Origin: Metapseudomonas sp043392685 | Lineage (GTDB): Bacteria > Pseudomonadota > Gammaproteobacteria > Pseudomonadales > Pseudomonadaceae | Strand: one strand, 5' to 3' | NCBI GenBank assembly: GCA_043392685.1 | Contig: JBHZGM010000008.1 | Length of the DNA: 64,000 nt | Shown here: positions 27,840 through 36,656 of the stretch, one piece after another | Layout of the letters: every line of letters starts with the position of its first letter | Position numbering within the stretch: position 1 is the first letter of the stretch | The notes under the pieces: model-generated | Databases searched by the model: none | What the model saw: only the letters and a program-made list of their open reading frames with translations | What the model was told of the DNA's origin: nothing | Made by a program: the position numbers and the translations under genes

Positions 27840-27881
27840 GGAACAGCTCCTTACTCCCTTGCAATCAATCCCTTAGCCAAG

Positions 27882-27898
27882 TTGGAAAGCTTCTTGCA
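27882..27898 (+). promoter_or_regulatory. Sigma-54 promoter of flhA
   Basis: TTGGAAAG, four bases, TTGCA: GG at 27884-27885, ten bases, GC at 27896-27897. It lies about 82 bases before flhA. In P. aeruginosa flhA is a FleQ/RpoN target, which agrees. Confidence 0.82.
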
Positions 27899-27979
27899 CA
27901 AGGGGGCTCAGGACGCATCGATGCGTCAAAAGTTTGGATGTGCGGGGCAGGGCTCCGCGAAAGGGGTAGGGGAACAGCA

Positions 27980-30103
27980 GTGGATCGTACGCAACTGATC
28001 GGCAATGTCCGCAACAACCTGCTGGGCATTGGTCGTGGCAACCTCGGGGTGCCGCTGCTGGTACTGGTGATGCTGGGCATGATGACCCTGCCGGTGCCCC
28101 CGTTCCTGCTGGACGTCTTCTTCACCTTCAACATCGCCCTGTCCATCGTCGTGCTGCTGGTGTGCGTGTATGCCATGCGCCCGCTGGACTTCGCTGTCTT
28201 CCCGACCATCCTGCTGGTCGCCACCCTGCTGCGCCTGGCGCTGAACGTCGCCTCCACCCGCGTGGTGCTGCTCCACGGCCAGGATGGCCACGACGCCGCG
28301 GGCAAGGTGATCCAGGCCTTCGGCGACGTGGTGGTGGGCGGCAACTACGTGGTCGGTGCGGTGGTCTTCGCGATCCTGATGATCATCAACTTCGTGGTGG
28401 TCACCAAGGGTGCCGGGCGTATCTCCGAGGTGAGCGCGCGCTTCACCCTGGACGCCATGCCCGGCAAGCAGATGGCGATCGACGCCGACCTCAACGCCGG
28501 CCTGATCGATCAGGCCGAAGCCAAGAAGCGCCGCTCCGAGGTGTCCCAGGAGGCCGACTTCTACGGCTCCATGGACGGTGCCAGCAAATTCGTCCGTGGC
28601 GACGCCATCGCCGGCCTGCTGATCCTCTTCATCAACCTGCTCGGCGGCATCGCCATCGGTATGCTGCAACACGGCCTGAGTTTCGGCGATGCCGGCCGCA
28701 TCTATTCGCTGCTGACCATCGGTGACGGCCTGGTGGCGCAGATCCCCTCGCTGCTGCTGTCCACCGCGGCCGCCATCATGGTGACCCGCGTGTCGTCTTC
28801 CGAAGACATGGGCCAGCAGGTCAACCGCCAGATGTTCGCCTCGCCCAAGGCACTGGCGGTATCGGCCACCATCCTCATCGCCATGGGTCTGGTGCCGGGC
28901 ATGCCGCATGTGTCCTTCATCGGTCTGGGCCTGGTGGCCGCCGGCGGTGCCTGGTTCATCTGGCATCGCCAGAAACTGGCCAGGGAAGTGGCGGTACAGG
29001 AAGAGAAGCGCCAGCAGGAACTGCTGCCGGCCCAGCGTGCCCAGGAAACCAAGGAGCTGGGCTGGGACGACGTGACTCCGGTGGACCTGGTCGGCCTGGA
29101 AGTGGGCTACCGGCTGATTCCACTGGTGGACCGCAACCAGGGCGGCCAGTTGCTGGCGCGGATCAAGGGCGTGCGCAAGAAGCTCTCCCAGGAGATGGGC
29201 TTCCTGATGCCCTCGGTGCATATCCGCGACAACCTCGACCTGCTGCCCAATGCCTACCGCCTGACGCTGATGGGCGTCAGCGTGGCCGAGGCGGAGGTCT
29301 ACCCGGACCGCGAACTGGCGATCAACCCCGGCCAGGTGTTCGGCACCCTCAACGGCGTGGCCGCCAAGGATCCGGCGTTCGGCCTGGAAGCGGTATGGAT
29401 CGACGCCAGCCAGCGCGACCAGGCGCAGTCGCTCGGTTACACGGTGGTGGACGCCAGTACCGTGGTCGCCACCCACCTCAACCAGGTGCTGCACAAGCAC
29501 GCCCATGAGCTGCTGGGCCACGAAGAAGTCCAGCAACTGATGCAGAACCTGGCCAAGAGTTCGCCGCGCCTGGCCGAAGAGCTGGTGCCCGGCATGGTGT
29601 CGCTGTCCACGCTGCTCAAGGTGCTCCAGGCGCTGCTGCAGGAGCAGGTGCCGGTGCGCGACATCCGCACCATCGCCGAAGCCATCGCCAACGTGGCGGC
29701 CAAGAGTCAAGATCCCGCCGCTCTGGTGGCGGCGGCCCGCGTCGCGCTGTCCCGCGCAATCGTGCAAAGCATTGTGGGACTAGAGCCGGAGCTGCCTGTG
29801 ATCACCCTGGAGCCCAGGTTGGAACAGATATTGCTCAATAGCCTGCAGAAGGCCGGACAGGGTTCGGAAGATGGCGTTCTCCTCGAACCCGGAATGGCCG
29901 AGAAGCTGCAACGTTCCCTGGTGGAAGCGGCGCAGCGCCAGGAAATGCTCGGCAAGCAGGCGATCCTGCTGGTGGCCGGGCCGATCCGGGCGATGATGTC
30001 GCGCTTTGCCAGGCTCGCCGTGCCAACCATGCACGTACTGGCCTACCAGGAAATACCGGACAACAAGCAGGTCACCATAGTCGCGACTGTGGGGCAGAAC
30101 TAA
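27980..30103 (+). CDS. flhA: Flagellar export gate protein FlhA
   Basis: Largest gate component, with eight N-terminal membrane segments and a cytoplasmic ring that docks export chaperones. The 707 residues show the family motif AGRISEVSARFTLDAMPGKQ at about 144-163. I choose a GTG start at 27980, giving MDRTQLIGNVRNNL, because GGGGA precedes it and known FlhA begins this way; the frame continues upstream for at least 14 codons without similarity. It heads the flhA-flhF-fleN-fliA group. Confidence 0.96.
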   Translation: MDRTQLIGNVRNNLLGIGRGNLGVPLLVLVMLGMMTLPVPPFLLDVFFTFNIALSIVVLLVCVYAMRPLDFAVFPTILLVATLLRLALNVASTRVVLLHGQDGHDAAGKVIQAFGDVVVGGNYVVGAVVFAILMIINFVVVTKGAGRISEVSARFTLDAMPGKQMAIDADLNAGLIDQAEAKKRRSEVSQEADFYGSMDGASKFVRGDAIAGLLILFINLLGGIAIGMLQHGLSFGDAGRIYSLLTIGDGLVAQIPSLLLSTAAAIMVTRVSSSEDMGQQVNRQMFASPKALAVSATILIAMGLVPGMPHVSFIGLGLVAAGGAWFIWHRQKLAREVAVQEEKRQQELLPAQRAQETKELGWDDVTPVDLVGLEVGYRLIPLVDRNQGGQLLARIKGVRKKLSQEMGFLMPSVHIRDNLDLLPNAYRLTLMGVSVAEAEVYPDRELAINPGQVFGTLNGVAAKDPAFGLEAVWIDASQRDQAQSLGYTVVDASTVVATHLNQVLHKHAHELLGHEEVQQLMQNLAKSSPRLAEELVPGMVSLSTLLKVLQALLQEQVPVRDIRTIAEAIANVAAKSQDPAALVAAARVALSRAIVQSIVGLEPELPVITLEPRLEQILLNSLQKAGQGSEDGVLLEPGMAEKLQRSLVEAAQRQEMLGKQAILLVAGPIRAMMSRFARLAVPTMHVLAYQEIPDNKQVTIVATVGQN

Positions 30104-30118
30104 CCGAGGTCAAGGACC

Positions 30119-31468
30119 ATGCAGGTCAAACGTTTCTTCGCCGCCGATATGCGTCAAGCCATGAAGTTGGTGCGTGATGAACTGGGCGCGGATGCCGCCA
30201 TCATCGGTAATCGTCGGGTTGCCGGCGGTGTCGAGCTGACCGCGGCGCTGGACTACCCGCTGCCCGCGCCGGCCCCGAGCAGGCCGAACCCGGCCCTCGA
30301 AGCCGAACTGCGCAAGACCCAGGCGCGCATCGCCGAAGCCCAGGCCGAACTGACCACCCGGGCCATCGCCGATGCCGGCAAGGACCGTCAATTGTTCGCC
30401 GGCCAGCCACTGACCGCCATCGAACCGGAACTGCCGGAGTCCGCCCTGGCCGCCGCTCTGGATCGTCCCCGCGGCGTTTCGCGTCCGGTGGAGCCGGTGA
30501 GCGCGCCGAAACCCGCCGGCGTGGACCAGGCCGCCCTGGACGCCATGCGCTTCGAACTGAGTGGCCTGCGTGAATTGATCGAAGTGCAGCTGGGCTCCAT
30601 CGCCTGGAGCCAGATGCAGAGCCGCCGTCCGCAGCAGGCCAGCCTCTGGCGCCGCCTGCAACGCATGGGGCTGCCGGCCGAACTGGCCCGCGCGCTGCTG
30701 GACAAGGTGGACAAGGTCAGTGATCCGCGCCAGGCCTGGCGCATGCTCCTGGCGCACTTCGCCCACGCCATCCGCACCCCGCAGGTCGAGCCGTTGGAAG
30801 AGGGCGGCGTGATCGCCCTGGTCGGCCCGGCCGGCATGGGCAAGACCACCACCCTGGCCAAGCTGGCTGCCCGCTACGTGCTCAAGTACGGCGCGCAGAA
30901 CGTCGCCCTGGTGAGCATGGACAGTTTCCGCATTGGCGCCCAGGAGCAGATCAAGACCCTCGGTCGCATCCTCGATGTGCCGGTGACCCTGGTCGATCCG
31001 GGCCAGTCCCTGACCCAGGCCGTCGCCCCGCTGGCGCGCAAGCGCGTGGTGCTGATCGATACCGCTGGTCTGCCCACCAACGATCCGGCCCTGGCCATGC
31101 AGCTCGAAGCGCTGGCCAGCCGGGCGATAAACGCGAAGAATTACCTGGTGATGGCGGCCACCAGCCAGAGCCAGGTGCTCAAGGCGGCCTATCACAGCTA
31201 CAAGCGTTGCGGCCTGGCCGGTTGCATCATCACCAAGGCGGACGAGGCGGCCAGCCTGGGCGAGGTCCTGGGACTGGCTATCGGCCAGCATCTCCCGGTA
31301 GCCTATCTGGCCGACGGCCCGCGAATCCCGGATGATCTGCAGGTTCCCCGCAGCCACCAGCTGGTGAGCCGGGCGGTCAGCCTGCAGGCCCCGGAAGATC
31401 CGAGTGAAGAAGCCATGGCCGACCTGTTCGCCGGGCTTTATCAGAATCCGGCGCGGCGCGCCGGTTGA
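30119..31468 (+). CDS. flhF: Signal recognition particle-like GTPase FlhF
   Basis: Places the flagellum at the cell pole. The 449 residues have an N-terminal B domain (MQVKRFFAADMRQAMKLVRDELGADAAIIGNRR), an Ala/Pro-rich linker and an NG GTPase domain with GPAGMGKTTT (Lys242), DSFRIGAQEQ and VLIDTAGL. Neighbouring FleN is its numerical counterpart: FlhF sets site, FleN sets number. Confidence 0.96.
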   Translation: MQVKRFFAADMRQAMKLVRDELGADAAIIGNRRVAGGVELTAALDYPLPAPAPSRPNPALEAELRKTQARIAEAQAELTTRAIADAGKDRQLFAGQPLTAIEPELPESALAAALDRPRGVSRPVEPVSAPKPAGVDQAALDAMRFELSGLRELIEVQLGSIAWSQMQSRRPQQASLWRRLQRMGLPAELARALLDKVDKVSDPRQAWRMLLAHFAHAIRTPQVEPLEEGGVIALVGPAGMGKTTTLAKLAARYVLKYGAQNVALVSMDSFRIGAQEQIKTLGRILDVPVTLVDPGQSLTQAVAPLARKRVVLIDTAGLPTNDPALAMQLEALASRAINAKNYLVMAATSQSQVLKAAYHSYKRCGLAGCIITKADEAASLGEVLGLAIGQHLPVAYLADGPRIPDDLQVPRSHQLVSRAVSLQAPEDPSEEAMADLFAGLYQNPARRAG

Positions 31469-31480
31469 AGAATGTGTAAG

Positions 31481-31496
31481 CCGCCCGGAGGGGCGG
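31481..31496 (+). other. Small GC hairpin between flhF and fleN
   Basis: CCGCCC (31481-31486) and GGGCGG (31491-31496) form a 6-base stem with a four-base loop and no U tract. It may be a processing or stability element rather than a terminator, since fleN and fliA lack an obvious own promoter here. Confidence 0.35.
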
Positions 31497-31543
31497 TGCT
31501 GGACAGCCAAATGGCCCAGTCGACCTAAGGCAAGGTATTTGAA

Positions 31544-32377
31544 ATGGGTAGTATGCATCCCGTACAGGTGATCGCGGTGACCGGCGGCAAGGGCGGCGTC
31601 GGCAAGACCAACGTGTCGGTGAACCTTTCGCTGGCACTGGCCGACCTCGGCCGCCGCGTCATGTTGTTGGACGCCGACCTGGGGCTCGCCAACGTCGACG
31701 TCCTGCTCGGCCTCACCGCCAAGCGCACACTGGCTGATGTGATCAATGGCGAATGCGACCTGCGCGACGTGCTGTTGCAGGGGCCGGGGGGCATCCGCAT
31801 CGTCCCCGCCGCCTCCGGCACCCAGAGCATGGTGCAGCTTTCGCCCATGCAGCACGCCGGCCTGATCCAGGCATTCAGCGAAATCAGCGACAACCTCGAC
31901 GTACTGGTGATCGACACTGCTGCCGGCATCGGCGATTCGGTGGTCAGCTTCGTCCGTGCGGCCCAGGAAGTGATTGTGGTGGTCTGCGACGAACCGACCT
32001 CCATCACCGACGCCTACGCGCTGATCAAGCTGCTCAACCGCGACTACGGCATGAGCCGCTTCCGCGTGCTGGCCAACATGGCCCACAGCCCGCAGGAAGG
32101 GCGCAACCTGTTCGCCAAGCTGACCAAGGTCACCGACCGCTTCCTCGACGTTGCCCTGCAGTACGTGGGCGCCATTCCGTACGACGAGTCGGTGCGCAAG
32201 GCCGTGCAGAAGCAGCGCGCGGTCTATGAGGCCTTTCCGCGTTCGAAGTGCTCGCTGGCCTTCAAGGCCATCGCGCAGAAGGTCGACAGCTGGCCGCTGC
32301 CGGCCAATCCGCGGGGCCATCTGGAGTTCTTCGTCGAGCGGCTGGTCAAGCAGCCCTCCACGGAAAGCCCCGTATGA
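31544..32377 (+). CDS. fleN: Flagellar number regulator FleN (FlhG)
   Basis: MinD/ParA-type ATPase that binds FleQ and limits flagella to one per pole. The 277 residues contain the deviant Walker A GGKGGVGKT (Lys21), LLDADLGLANVDVLLGL and VVVCDEPTSITDAYALIK. A C-terminal amphipathic helix for membrane binding is plausible (GHLEFFVERLVKQ). AAGG precedes the ATG at 31544. The stop overlaps the fliA start codon (ATGA). Confidence 0.96.
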   Translation: MGSMHPVQVIAVTGGKGGVGKTNVSVNLSLALADLGRRVMLLDADLGLANVDVLLGLTAKRTLADVINGECDLRDVLLQGPGGIRIVPAASGTQSMVQLSPMQHAGLIQAFSEISDNLDVLVIDTAAGIGDSVVSFVRAAQEVIVVVCDEPTSITDAYALIKLLNRDYGMSRFRVLANMAHSPQEGRNLFAKLTKVTDRFLDVALQYVGAIPYDESVRKAVQKQRAVYEAFPRSKCSLAFKAIAQKVDSWPLPANPRGHLEFFVERLVKQPSTESPV

Positions 32378-33120
32378 CACCTGCCACTGGACTGCGTATG
32401 TACGGCAAGGCCCAGGCACGGGATTCGCAACACCAGTTGATCGAACGCTATGCCCCCCTGGTCAAGCGCATCGCCTATCACCTGCTGGCGCGCCTGCCGG
32501 CCAGCGTGCAGGTGGAAGACCTGATGCAGTCCGGGATGATCGGCCTGCTCGAAGCCTCGAAGAAATACGACGGCAGCAAGGGCGCCAGCTTCGAGACCTA
32601 CGCCGGCATCCGCATCCGCGGGGCCATGCTCGACGAAGTCCGCAAGGGCGACTGGGCGCCGCGTTCGGTGCACCGTAATACGCGCATGGTGAGCGACGCC
32701 ATCCGCGCCATCGAGGCGAGAACTGGACGTGACGCTAAAGATCAGGAAGTTGCTGCCGAACTTGGATTGAGTCTCGAAGACTACTACGGCATCCTGAGCG
32801 ACACCTTGGGCAGCCGCCTGTTCAGCTTCGATGACCTGATGCAGGACGGTGAGCAGGACGGTCTGCGCGAGGACGCCGGTGTCACCCATTCCTCACCTTC
32901 CCATGATCTGGAAGAAGAACGCTTCCAGGCCGCGCTGGCCGATGCCATCGCGAACCTGCCCGAGCGTGAGCGCCTGGTGCTGGCGCTGTATTACGACGAA
33001 GAACTGAACTTGAAGGAAATCGGTGAAGTGCTGGGGGTCAGCGAATCGCGGGTCAGCCAGTTGCATAGCCAGTGCGCGGCACGCCTGCGCGCCCGGCTTG
33101 GCGACTGGCGCGCGCGCTGA
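32374..33120 (+). CDS. fliA: Flagellar sigma factor FliA (sigma-28)
   Basis: Sigma factor for flagellin and late motility genes, held by FlgM until the hook is complete. The 248 residues show region 2 (LVKRIAYHLLARLPASVQVEDLMQSGMIGLLEA), region 3 and region 4 (LPERERLVLALYYDEELNLKEIGEVLGVSESRVSQLHSQC). The ATG at 32374 overlaps the fleN stop. Its target promoters are visible at 4018, 4115 and 7050. Confidence 0.97.
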   Translation: MTPATGLRMYGKAQARDSQHQLIERYAPLVKRIAYHLLARLPASVQVEDLMQSGMIGLLEASKKYDGSKGASFETYAGIRIRGAMLDEVRKGDWAPRSVHRNTRMVSDAIRAIEARTGRDAKDQEVAAELGLSLEDYYGILSDTLGSRLFSFDDLMQDGEQDGLREDAGVTHSSPSHDLEEERFQAALADAIANLPERERLVLALYYDEELNLKEIGEVLGVSESRVSQLHSQCAARLRARLGDWRAR

Positions 33121-33191
33121 ACGGCATACCGATTCCAGATTTGAACGGCGCACCCGGCAAGAGGGGCGTTTGAGACTGTACGGAGGTCGAC

Positions 33192-33578
33192 TTGGACAAG
33201 AACATGAAAATCCTCATCGTTGACGATTTCTCGACGATGAGACGCATCATCAAGAACCTCTTGCGCGACTTGGGTTTCACCAATACCGCCGAAGCCGACG
33301 ACGGCACCACGGCCCTGCCGATGCTGCACAGCGGCAATTTCGATTTCCTCGTGACCGACTGGAACATGCCCGGCATGACCGGCATCGACCTGCTGCGCGC
33401 CGTGCGTGCCGACGAGCGTCTGAAGCACCTGCCGGTCCTGATGGTGACCGCCGAAGCCAAGCGCGACCAGATCATCGAGGCGGCCCAGGCCGGTGTGAAC
33501 GGCTATGTGGTCAAGCCTTTCACCGCCCAGGTCCTGAAAGAAAAAATCGAGAAGATCTTCGAGCGGGTCAACGGCTGA
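33192..33578 (+). CDS. cheY: Chemotaxis response regulator CheY
   Basis: Single receiver domain that carries the signal from CheA to FliM. The phosphoacceptor is Asp56 (Asp52 if counted from the internal Met). Other active-site residues are the DD pair near 11-12, Thr in MVTAEAK and Lys in VVKPFTA. I start at a TTG at 33192 because GGAGG at 33182 is 5 bases upstream; the ATG at 33204, used in many annotations, would be 17 bases from that site. The protein is otherwise nearly invariant among Pseudomonas. Confidence 0.95.
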   Translation: MDKNMKILIVDDFSTMRRIIKNLLRDLGFTNTAEADDGTTALPMLHSGNFDFLVTDWNMPGMTGIDLLRAVRADERLKHLPVLMVTAEAKRDQIIEAAQAGVNGYVVKPFTAQVLKEKIEKIFERVNG

Positions 33579-33598
33579 ATGCCAGCCGCGGGGGCACC

Positions 33599-34387
33599 AT
33601 GGACCAGAATGAACACCTGCTGGGAGACTTCGAGTCGACCCTGAAAGACCGTGCGCGCGAATTGGTGGACAGCCTCGAGAGAGGCAACTTCGCCGACGCC
33701 GTGCAACTCATCCACGAACTCAATCACGTCCGTGACCGCGGCCTCTACCAGGAAGTCGGCAAGCTCACCCGTGAGCTGCACAACGCCATCGTCAACTTCC
33801 AGATCGACCCGCATCTGCCCCACGCCCAGGAAATGTCGCAGATCGCCGACGCGACCGATCGCCTGTCCTATGTGGTGCAGATGACCGAGAGGGCCGCCAA
33901 CCGCACCATGGACCTGGTGGAGGAAAGCGCGCCGTTGCTGGGCGGCCTGAGTGACGAAGCCCAGCAGCTGGGCGAGGAGTGGGGCCGCTTCATGCGCCGG
34001 GAAATCGGCGCGGACGGGTTCCGCGACCTGGCCCGCCGCATCGAGCAGTTCCTCTCCCGCAGCCAGCGCGATACCAGCGCCCTGTCGGGCAAGCTGAACG
34101 ACATCCTGCTGGCCCAGGATTACCAGGACCTCACCGGCCAGGTCATCAAGCGCGTGATCCAGCTGGTCACCGAAGTGGAGAGCAACCTCGTCAAGCTGGT
34201 GCTGATGGCCAGCCAGGTGGATCGCTACGCCGGCATCGAGCACGACCATGCCACGTTGCGCGCCGAGCTGGAGCAACAAAAAAATCCTTCGAGGGGTGAA
34301 GGTCCGCAGATCCATGCCGATATACGTGAAGACGTGGTGTCCGGACAGGACGACGTCGACGATCTGCTATCCAGCCTTGGATTCTAG
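33599..34387 (+). CDS. cheZ: Chemotaxis phosphatase CheZ
   Basis: Dephosphorylates CheY-P. The 262 residues form a long helical hairpin with the catalytic Asp/Gln segment ILLAQDYQDLTGQVIKR (about 168-184). The C-terminus DDVDDLLSSLGF is the CheY-binding peptide. It sits between cheY and cheA in the expected order. Confidence 0.96.
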   Translation: MDQNEHLLGDFESTLKDRARELVDSLERGNFADAVQLIHELNHVRDRGLYQEVGKLTRELHNAIVNFQIDPHLPHAQEMSQIADATDRLSYVVQMTERAANRTMDLVEESAPLLGGLSDEAQQLGEEWGRFMRREIGADGFRDLARRIEQFLSRSQRDTSALSGKLNDILLAQDYQDLTGQVIKRVIQLVTEVESNLVKLVLMASQVDRYAGIEHDHATLRAELEQQKNPSRGEGPQIHADIREDVVSGQDDVDDLLSSLGF

Positions 34388-34401
34388 GGAGCACTCCACT
34401 T

Positions 34402-36612
34402 ATGAGCTTCGACGCCGATGAAGAAATCCTCCAGGACTTCCTGGTAGAGGCCGGCGAGATTCTGGAGCAACTGTCCGAGCAGCTGGTCGAGCTGGAAAGC
34501 CGCCCGGACGACATGGACCTGCTCAACGCGATTTTCCGTGGTTTCCATACCGTGAAGGGCGGCGCCGGCTTCCTCCAGCTCAATGCGCTGGTGGAGTGCT
34601 GCCACATCGCCGAGAACGTCTTCGACATCCTGCGCAAGGGCGAACGCCGCGTGGATGCCGAACTGATGGACGTGGTGCTGCAGGCCCTGGATACGGTCAA
34701 CGAGATGTTCAGCGAGGTGCGCGAGCGCAGCGAACCGACGCCCGCCACGCCGGAGCTGCTGGCCGCGCTGTCGCGTCTGGCCGAGCCGGCCGGTGCCGCG
34801 CCTGCCCCCGTAGCTGCCGCGCCCGTCGAAGCACCGGCCCCCATCGCAGCGACCGCCGACATCACCGACAGCGAGTTCGAGCAGCTGCTCGATGCGCTGG
34901 GTGACGTCGCTGGCAAGGTTGCCGAACCGGTCGCCGCTGCCGCTGATGAAATCACCGACGACGAGTTCGAAGCGCTGCTCGACCAGTTGCACGGCAAGGG
35001 CAAGTTCGCCGGCGCCGTGGAGCCGGAAGCTGCCGTCGCTGCCCATGCGTCGGCCTCGGCACCGGCGCTGGTCGGTGCTGGTGCGGGTGACGAAATTTCC
35101 GATGACGAGTTCGAAGCGCTGCTCGACCAGTTGCACGGCAAGGGCAAGTTCAACGGCGCCGTGGAAGCGGCTGCCAGCGCCCCGGCTGAACCCGTGGCGC
35201 CTGCCGCTCCGGTCGCCCCCGCTGGCAATGACGAACACATCACCGACGACGAATTCGAAGCGCTGCTTGACCAGCTGCACGGCAAAGGCAAGTTCAGCGG
35301 CGCCAGCGAAGAGCCGTTCCCCGCGCCTGTGGCGAGTAGTCCGGCTCCGGCTCCGGCGCCCAAGGCAGAACCTGCTCGCGCACCGCGCCAGGCTGCGGCA
35401 CCGGCTGCCGGCAACGGCGTGGCTGGCGCGGCCGTGGCCAGCGAGGCGGAAACCACCGTACGGGTGGATACCGCGCGCCTGGACGAGATCATGAACATGG
35501 TCGGCGAACTGGTGCTGGTGCGTAACCGCCTGGTGCGCCTGGGCGCCAACAGCGGCGATGAAGCCATGGCCAAGGCCGTGTCCAACCTGGACGTGGTCAC
35601 CGCCGACCTGCAGACCGCGGTGATGAAAACGCGGATGCAGCCGATCAAGAAAGTCTTCGGCCGCTTCCCGCGCCTGGTCCGCGACCTGGCGCGCAACCTG
35701 AAGAAAGAAATCAACCTCGAGCTGGTGGGCGAGGACACTGACCTGGACAAGAACCTGGTCGAGGCCCTGGCCGACCCGCTGGTGCACCTGGTGCGCAACG
35801 CCGTCGACCACGGCATCGAGTCCCCGGACGAGCGCGAGGCCGCCGGCAAGCCACGTACCGGCCGCGTGGTGCTTTCCGCCGAGCAGGAAGGCGACCACAT
35901 CCTCCTGATGATCACCGACGACGGCAAGGGCATGGACGCAGCCGTGCTGCGCGCCAAGGCGGTGGAGAAGGGCCTGCTGGACAAGGACGCCGCCGAACGC
36001 CTGACCGAGCTGGAGTGCTACAACCTGATCTTCGCCCCGGGCTTTTCGACCAAGACCGAGATATCCGACGTGTCCGGCCGTGGTGTCGGCATGGACGTGG
36101 TGAAGACCAAGATCTCCCAGCTCAACGGCACGGTGAACGTGTTCTCGCAGAAGGGTGCGGGCTCGAAGATCGTCATCAAGGTCCCGCTGACCCTGGCGAT
36201 CATGCCGACCCTGATGGTGATGCTGGGCAACCAGGCCTTCGCCTTCCCGCTGGTCAACGTCAACGAGATCTTCCACCTCGACCTGTCCCGCACCAACGTG
36301 GTGGATGGCCAGGAAGTGGTGATCGTCCGCGACAAGGCCTTGCCGCTGTTCTACCTCAAGCGCTGGCTGGTGCGTGACGCAGCGGTGGAAGAGCAGGGCG
36401 AGGGGCATGTGGTGATTCTCTCCGTGGGTACCCAGCGCATCGGCTTCGTGGTCGACCAGCTGGTGGGCCAGGAGGAAGTGGTGATCAAGCCGCTGGGCAA
36501 GATGCTCCAGGGCACGCCGGGCATGTCCGGCGCCACCATCACCGGTGACGGCCGTATCGCGCTGATCCTCGATGTGCCGAGCATGCTCAAGCATTACGCA
36601 CGCCGTGGTTGA
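34402..36612 (+). CDS. cheA: Chemotaxis histidine kinase CheA
   Basis: Kinase of the main flagellar chemosensory array. The 736 residues comprise an Hpt domain with His49 (FRGFHTVKGGAGF), a long Ala/Pro-rich linker with tandem repeats (154-298) in place of a classical P2 domain, a dimerisation helix pair (about 350-410), the ATPase domain with VRNAVDHGIE and DDGKGMD, and a CheW-like P5 domain at the C-terminus. CheZ lies upstream and CheB downstream. The repeated linker motif is described separately. Confidence 0.97.
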   Translation: MSFDADEEILQDFLVEAGEILEQLSEQLVELESRPDDMDLLNAIFRGFHTVKGGAGFLQLNALVECCHIAENVFDILRKGERRVDAELMDVVLQALDTVNEMFSEVRERSEPTPATPELLAALSRLAEPAGAAPAPVAAAPVEAPAPIAATADITDSEFEQLLDALGDVAGKVAEPVAAAADEITDDEFEALLDQLHGKGKFAGAVEPEAAVAAHASASAPALVGAGAGDEISDDEFEALLDQLHGKGKFNGAVEAAASAPAEPVAPAAPVAPAGNDEHITDDEFEALLDQLHGKGKFSGASEEPFPAPVASSPAPAPAPKAEPARAPRQAAAPAAGNGVAGAAVASEAETTVRVDTARLDEIMNMVGELVLVRNRLVRLGANSGDEAMAKAVSNLDVVTADLQTAVMKTRMQPIKKVFGRFPRLVRDLARNLKKEINLELVGEDTDLDKNLVEALADPLVHLVRNAVDHGIESPDEREAAGKPRTGRVVLSAEQEGDHILLMITDDGKGMDAAVLRAKAVEKGLLDKDAAERLTELECYNLIFAPGFSTKTEISDVSGRGVGMDVVKTKISQLNGTVNVFSQKGAGSKIVIKVPLTLAIMPTLMVMLGNQAFAFPLVNVNEIFHLDLSRTNVVDGQEVVIVRDKALPLFYLKRWLVRDAAVEEQGEGHVVILSVGTQRIGFVVDQLVGQEEVVIKPLGKMLQGTPGMSGATITGDGRIALILDVPSMLKHYARRG
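34951..35295 (+). repeat. Three 144-base tandem repeats inside cheA
   Basis: A 19-residue motif, I(T/S)DDEFEALLDQLHGKGKF, occurs at residues 184-202, 232-250 and 280-298, exactly 48 residues (144 bases) apart. A degenerate fourth copy, ITDSEFEQLLDAL, lies at 154. Copies at 34960-35007 and 35104-35151 are identical over 48 bases, so a recent duplication or gene conversion is likely. Acidic helical motifs like this could dock CheY, CheB or ParP; that is inference. Confidence 0.9.
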
Positions 36613-36656
36613 TCTGGGGCGGCCGGCAATGGCCGCCCGCTAGGAGCTTTTTTCTT

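Noticed and set aside
27926..29767. Minus-strand frame of 613 codons opposite flhA
   Set aside because: Shadow of flhA with low-complexity His/Gln content.
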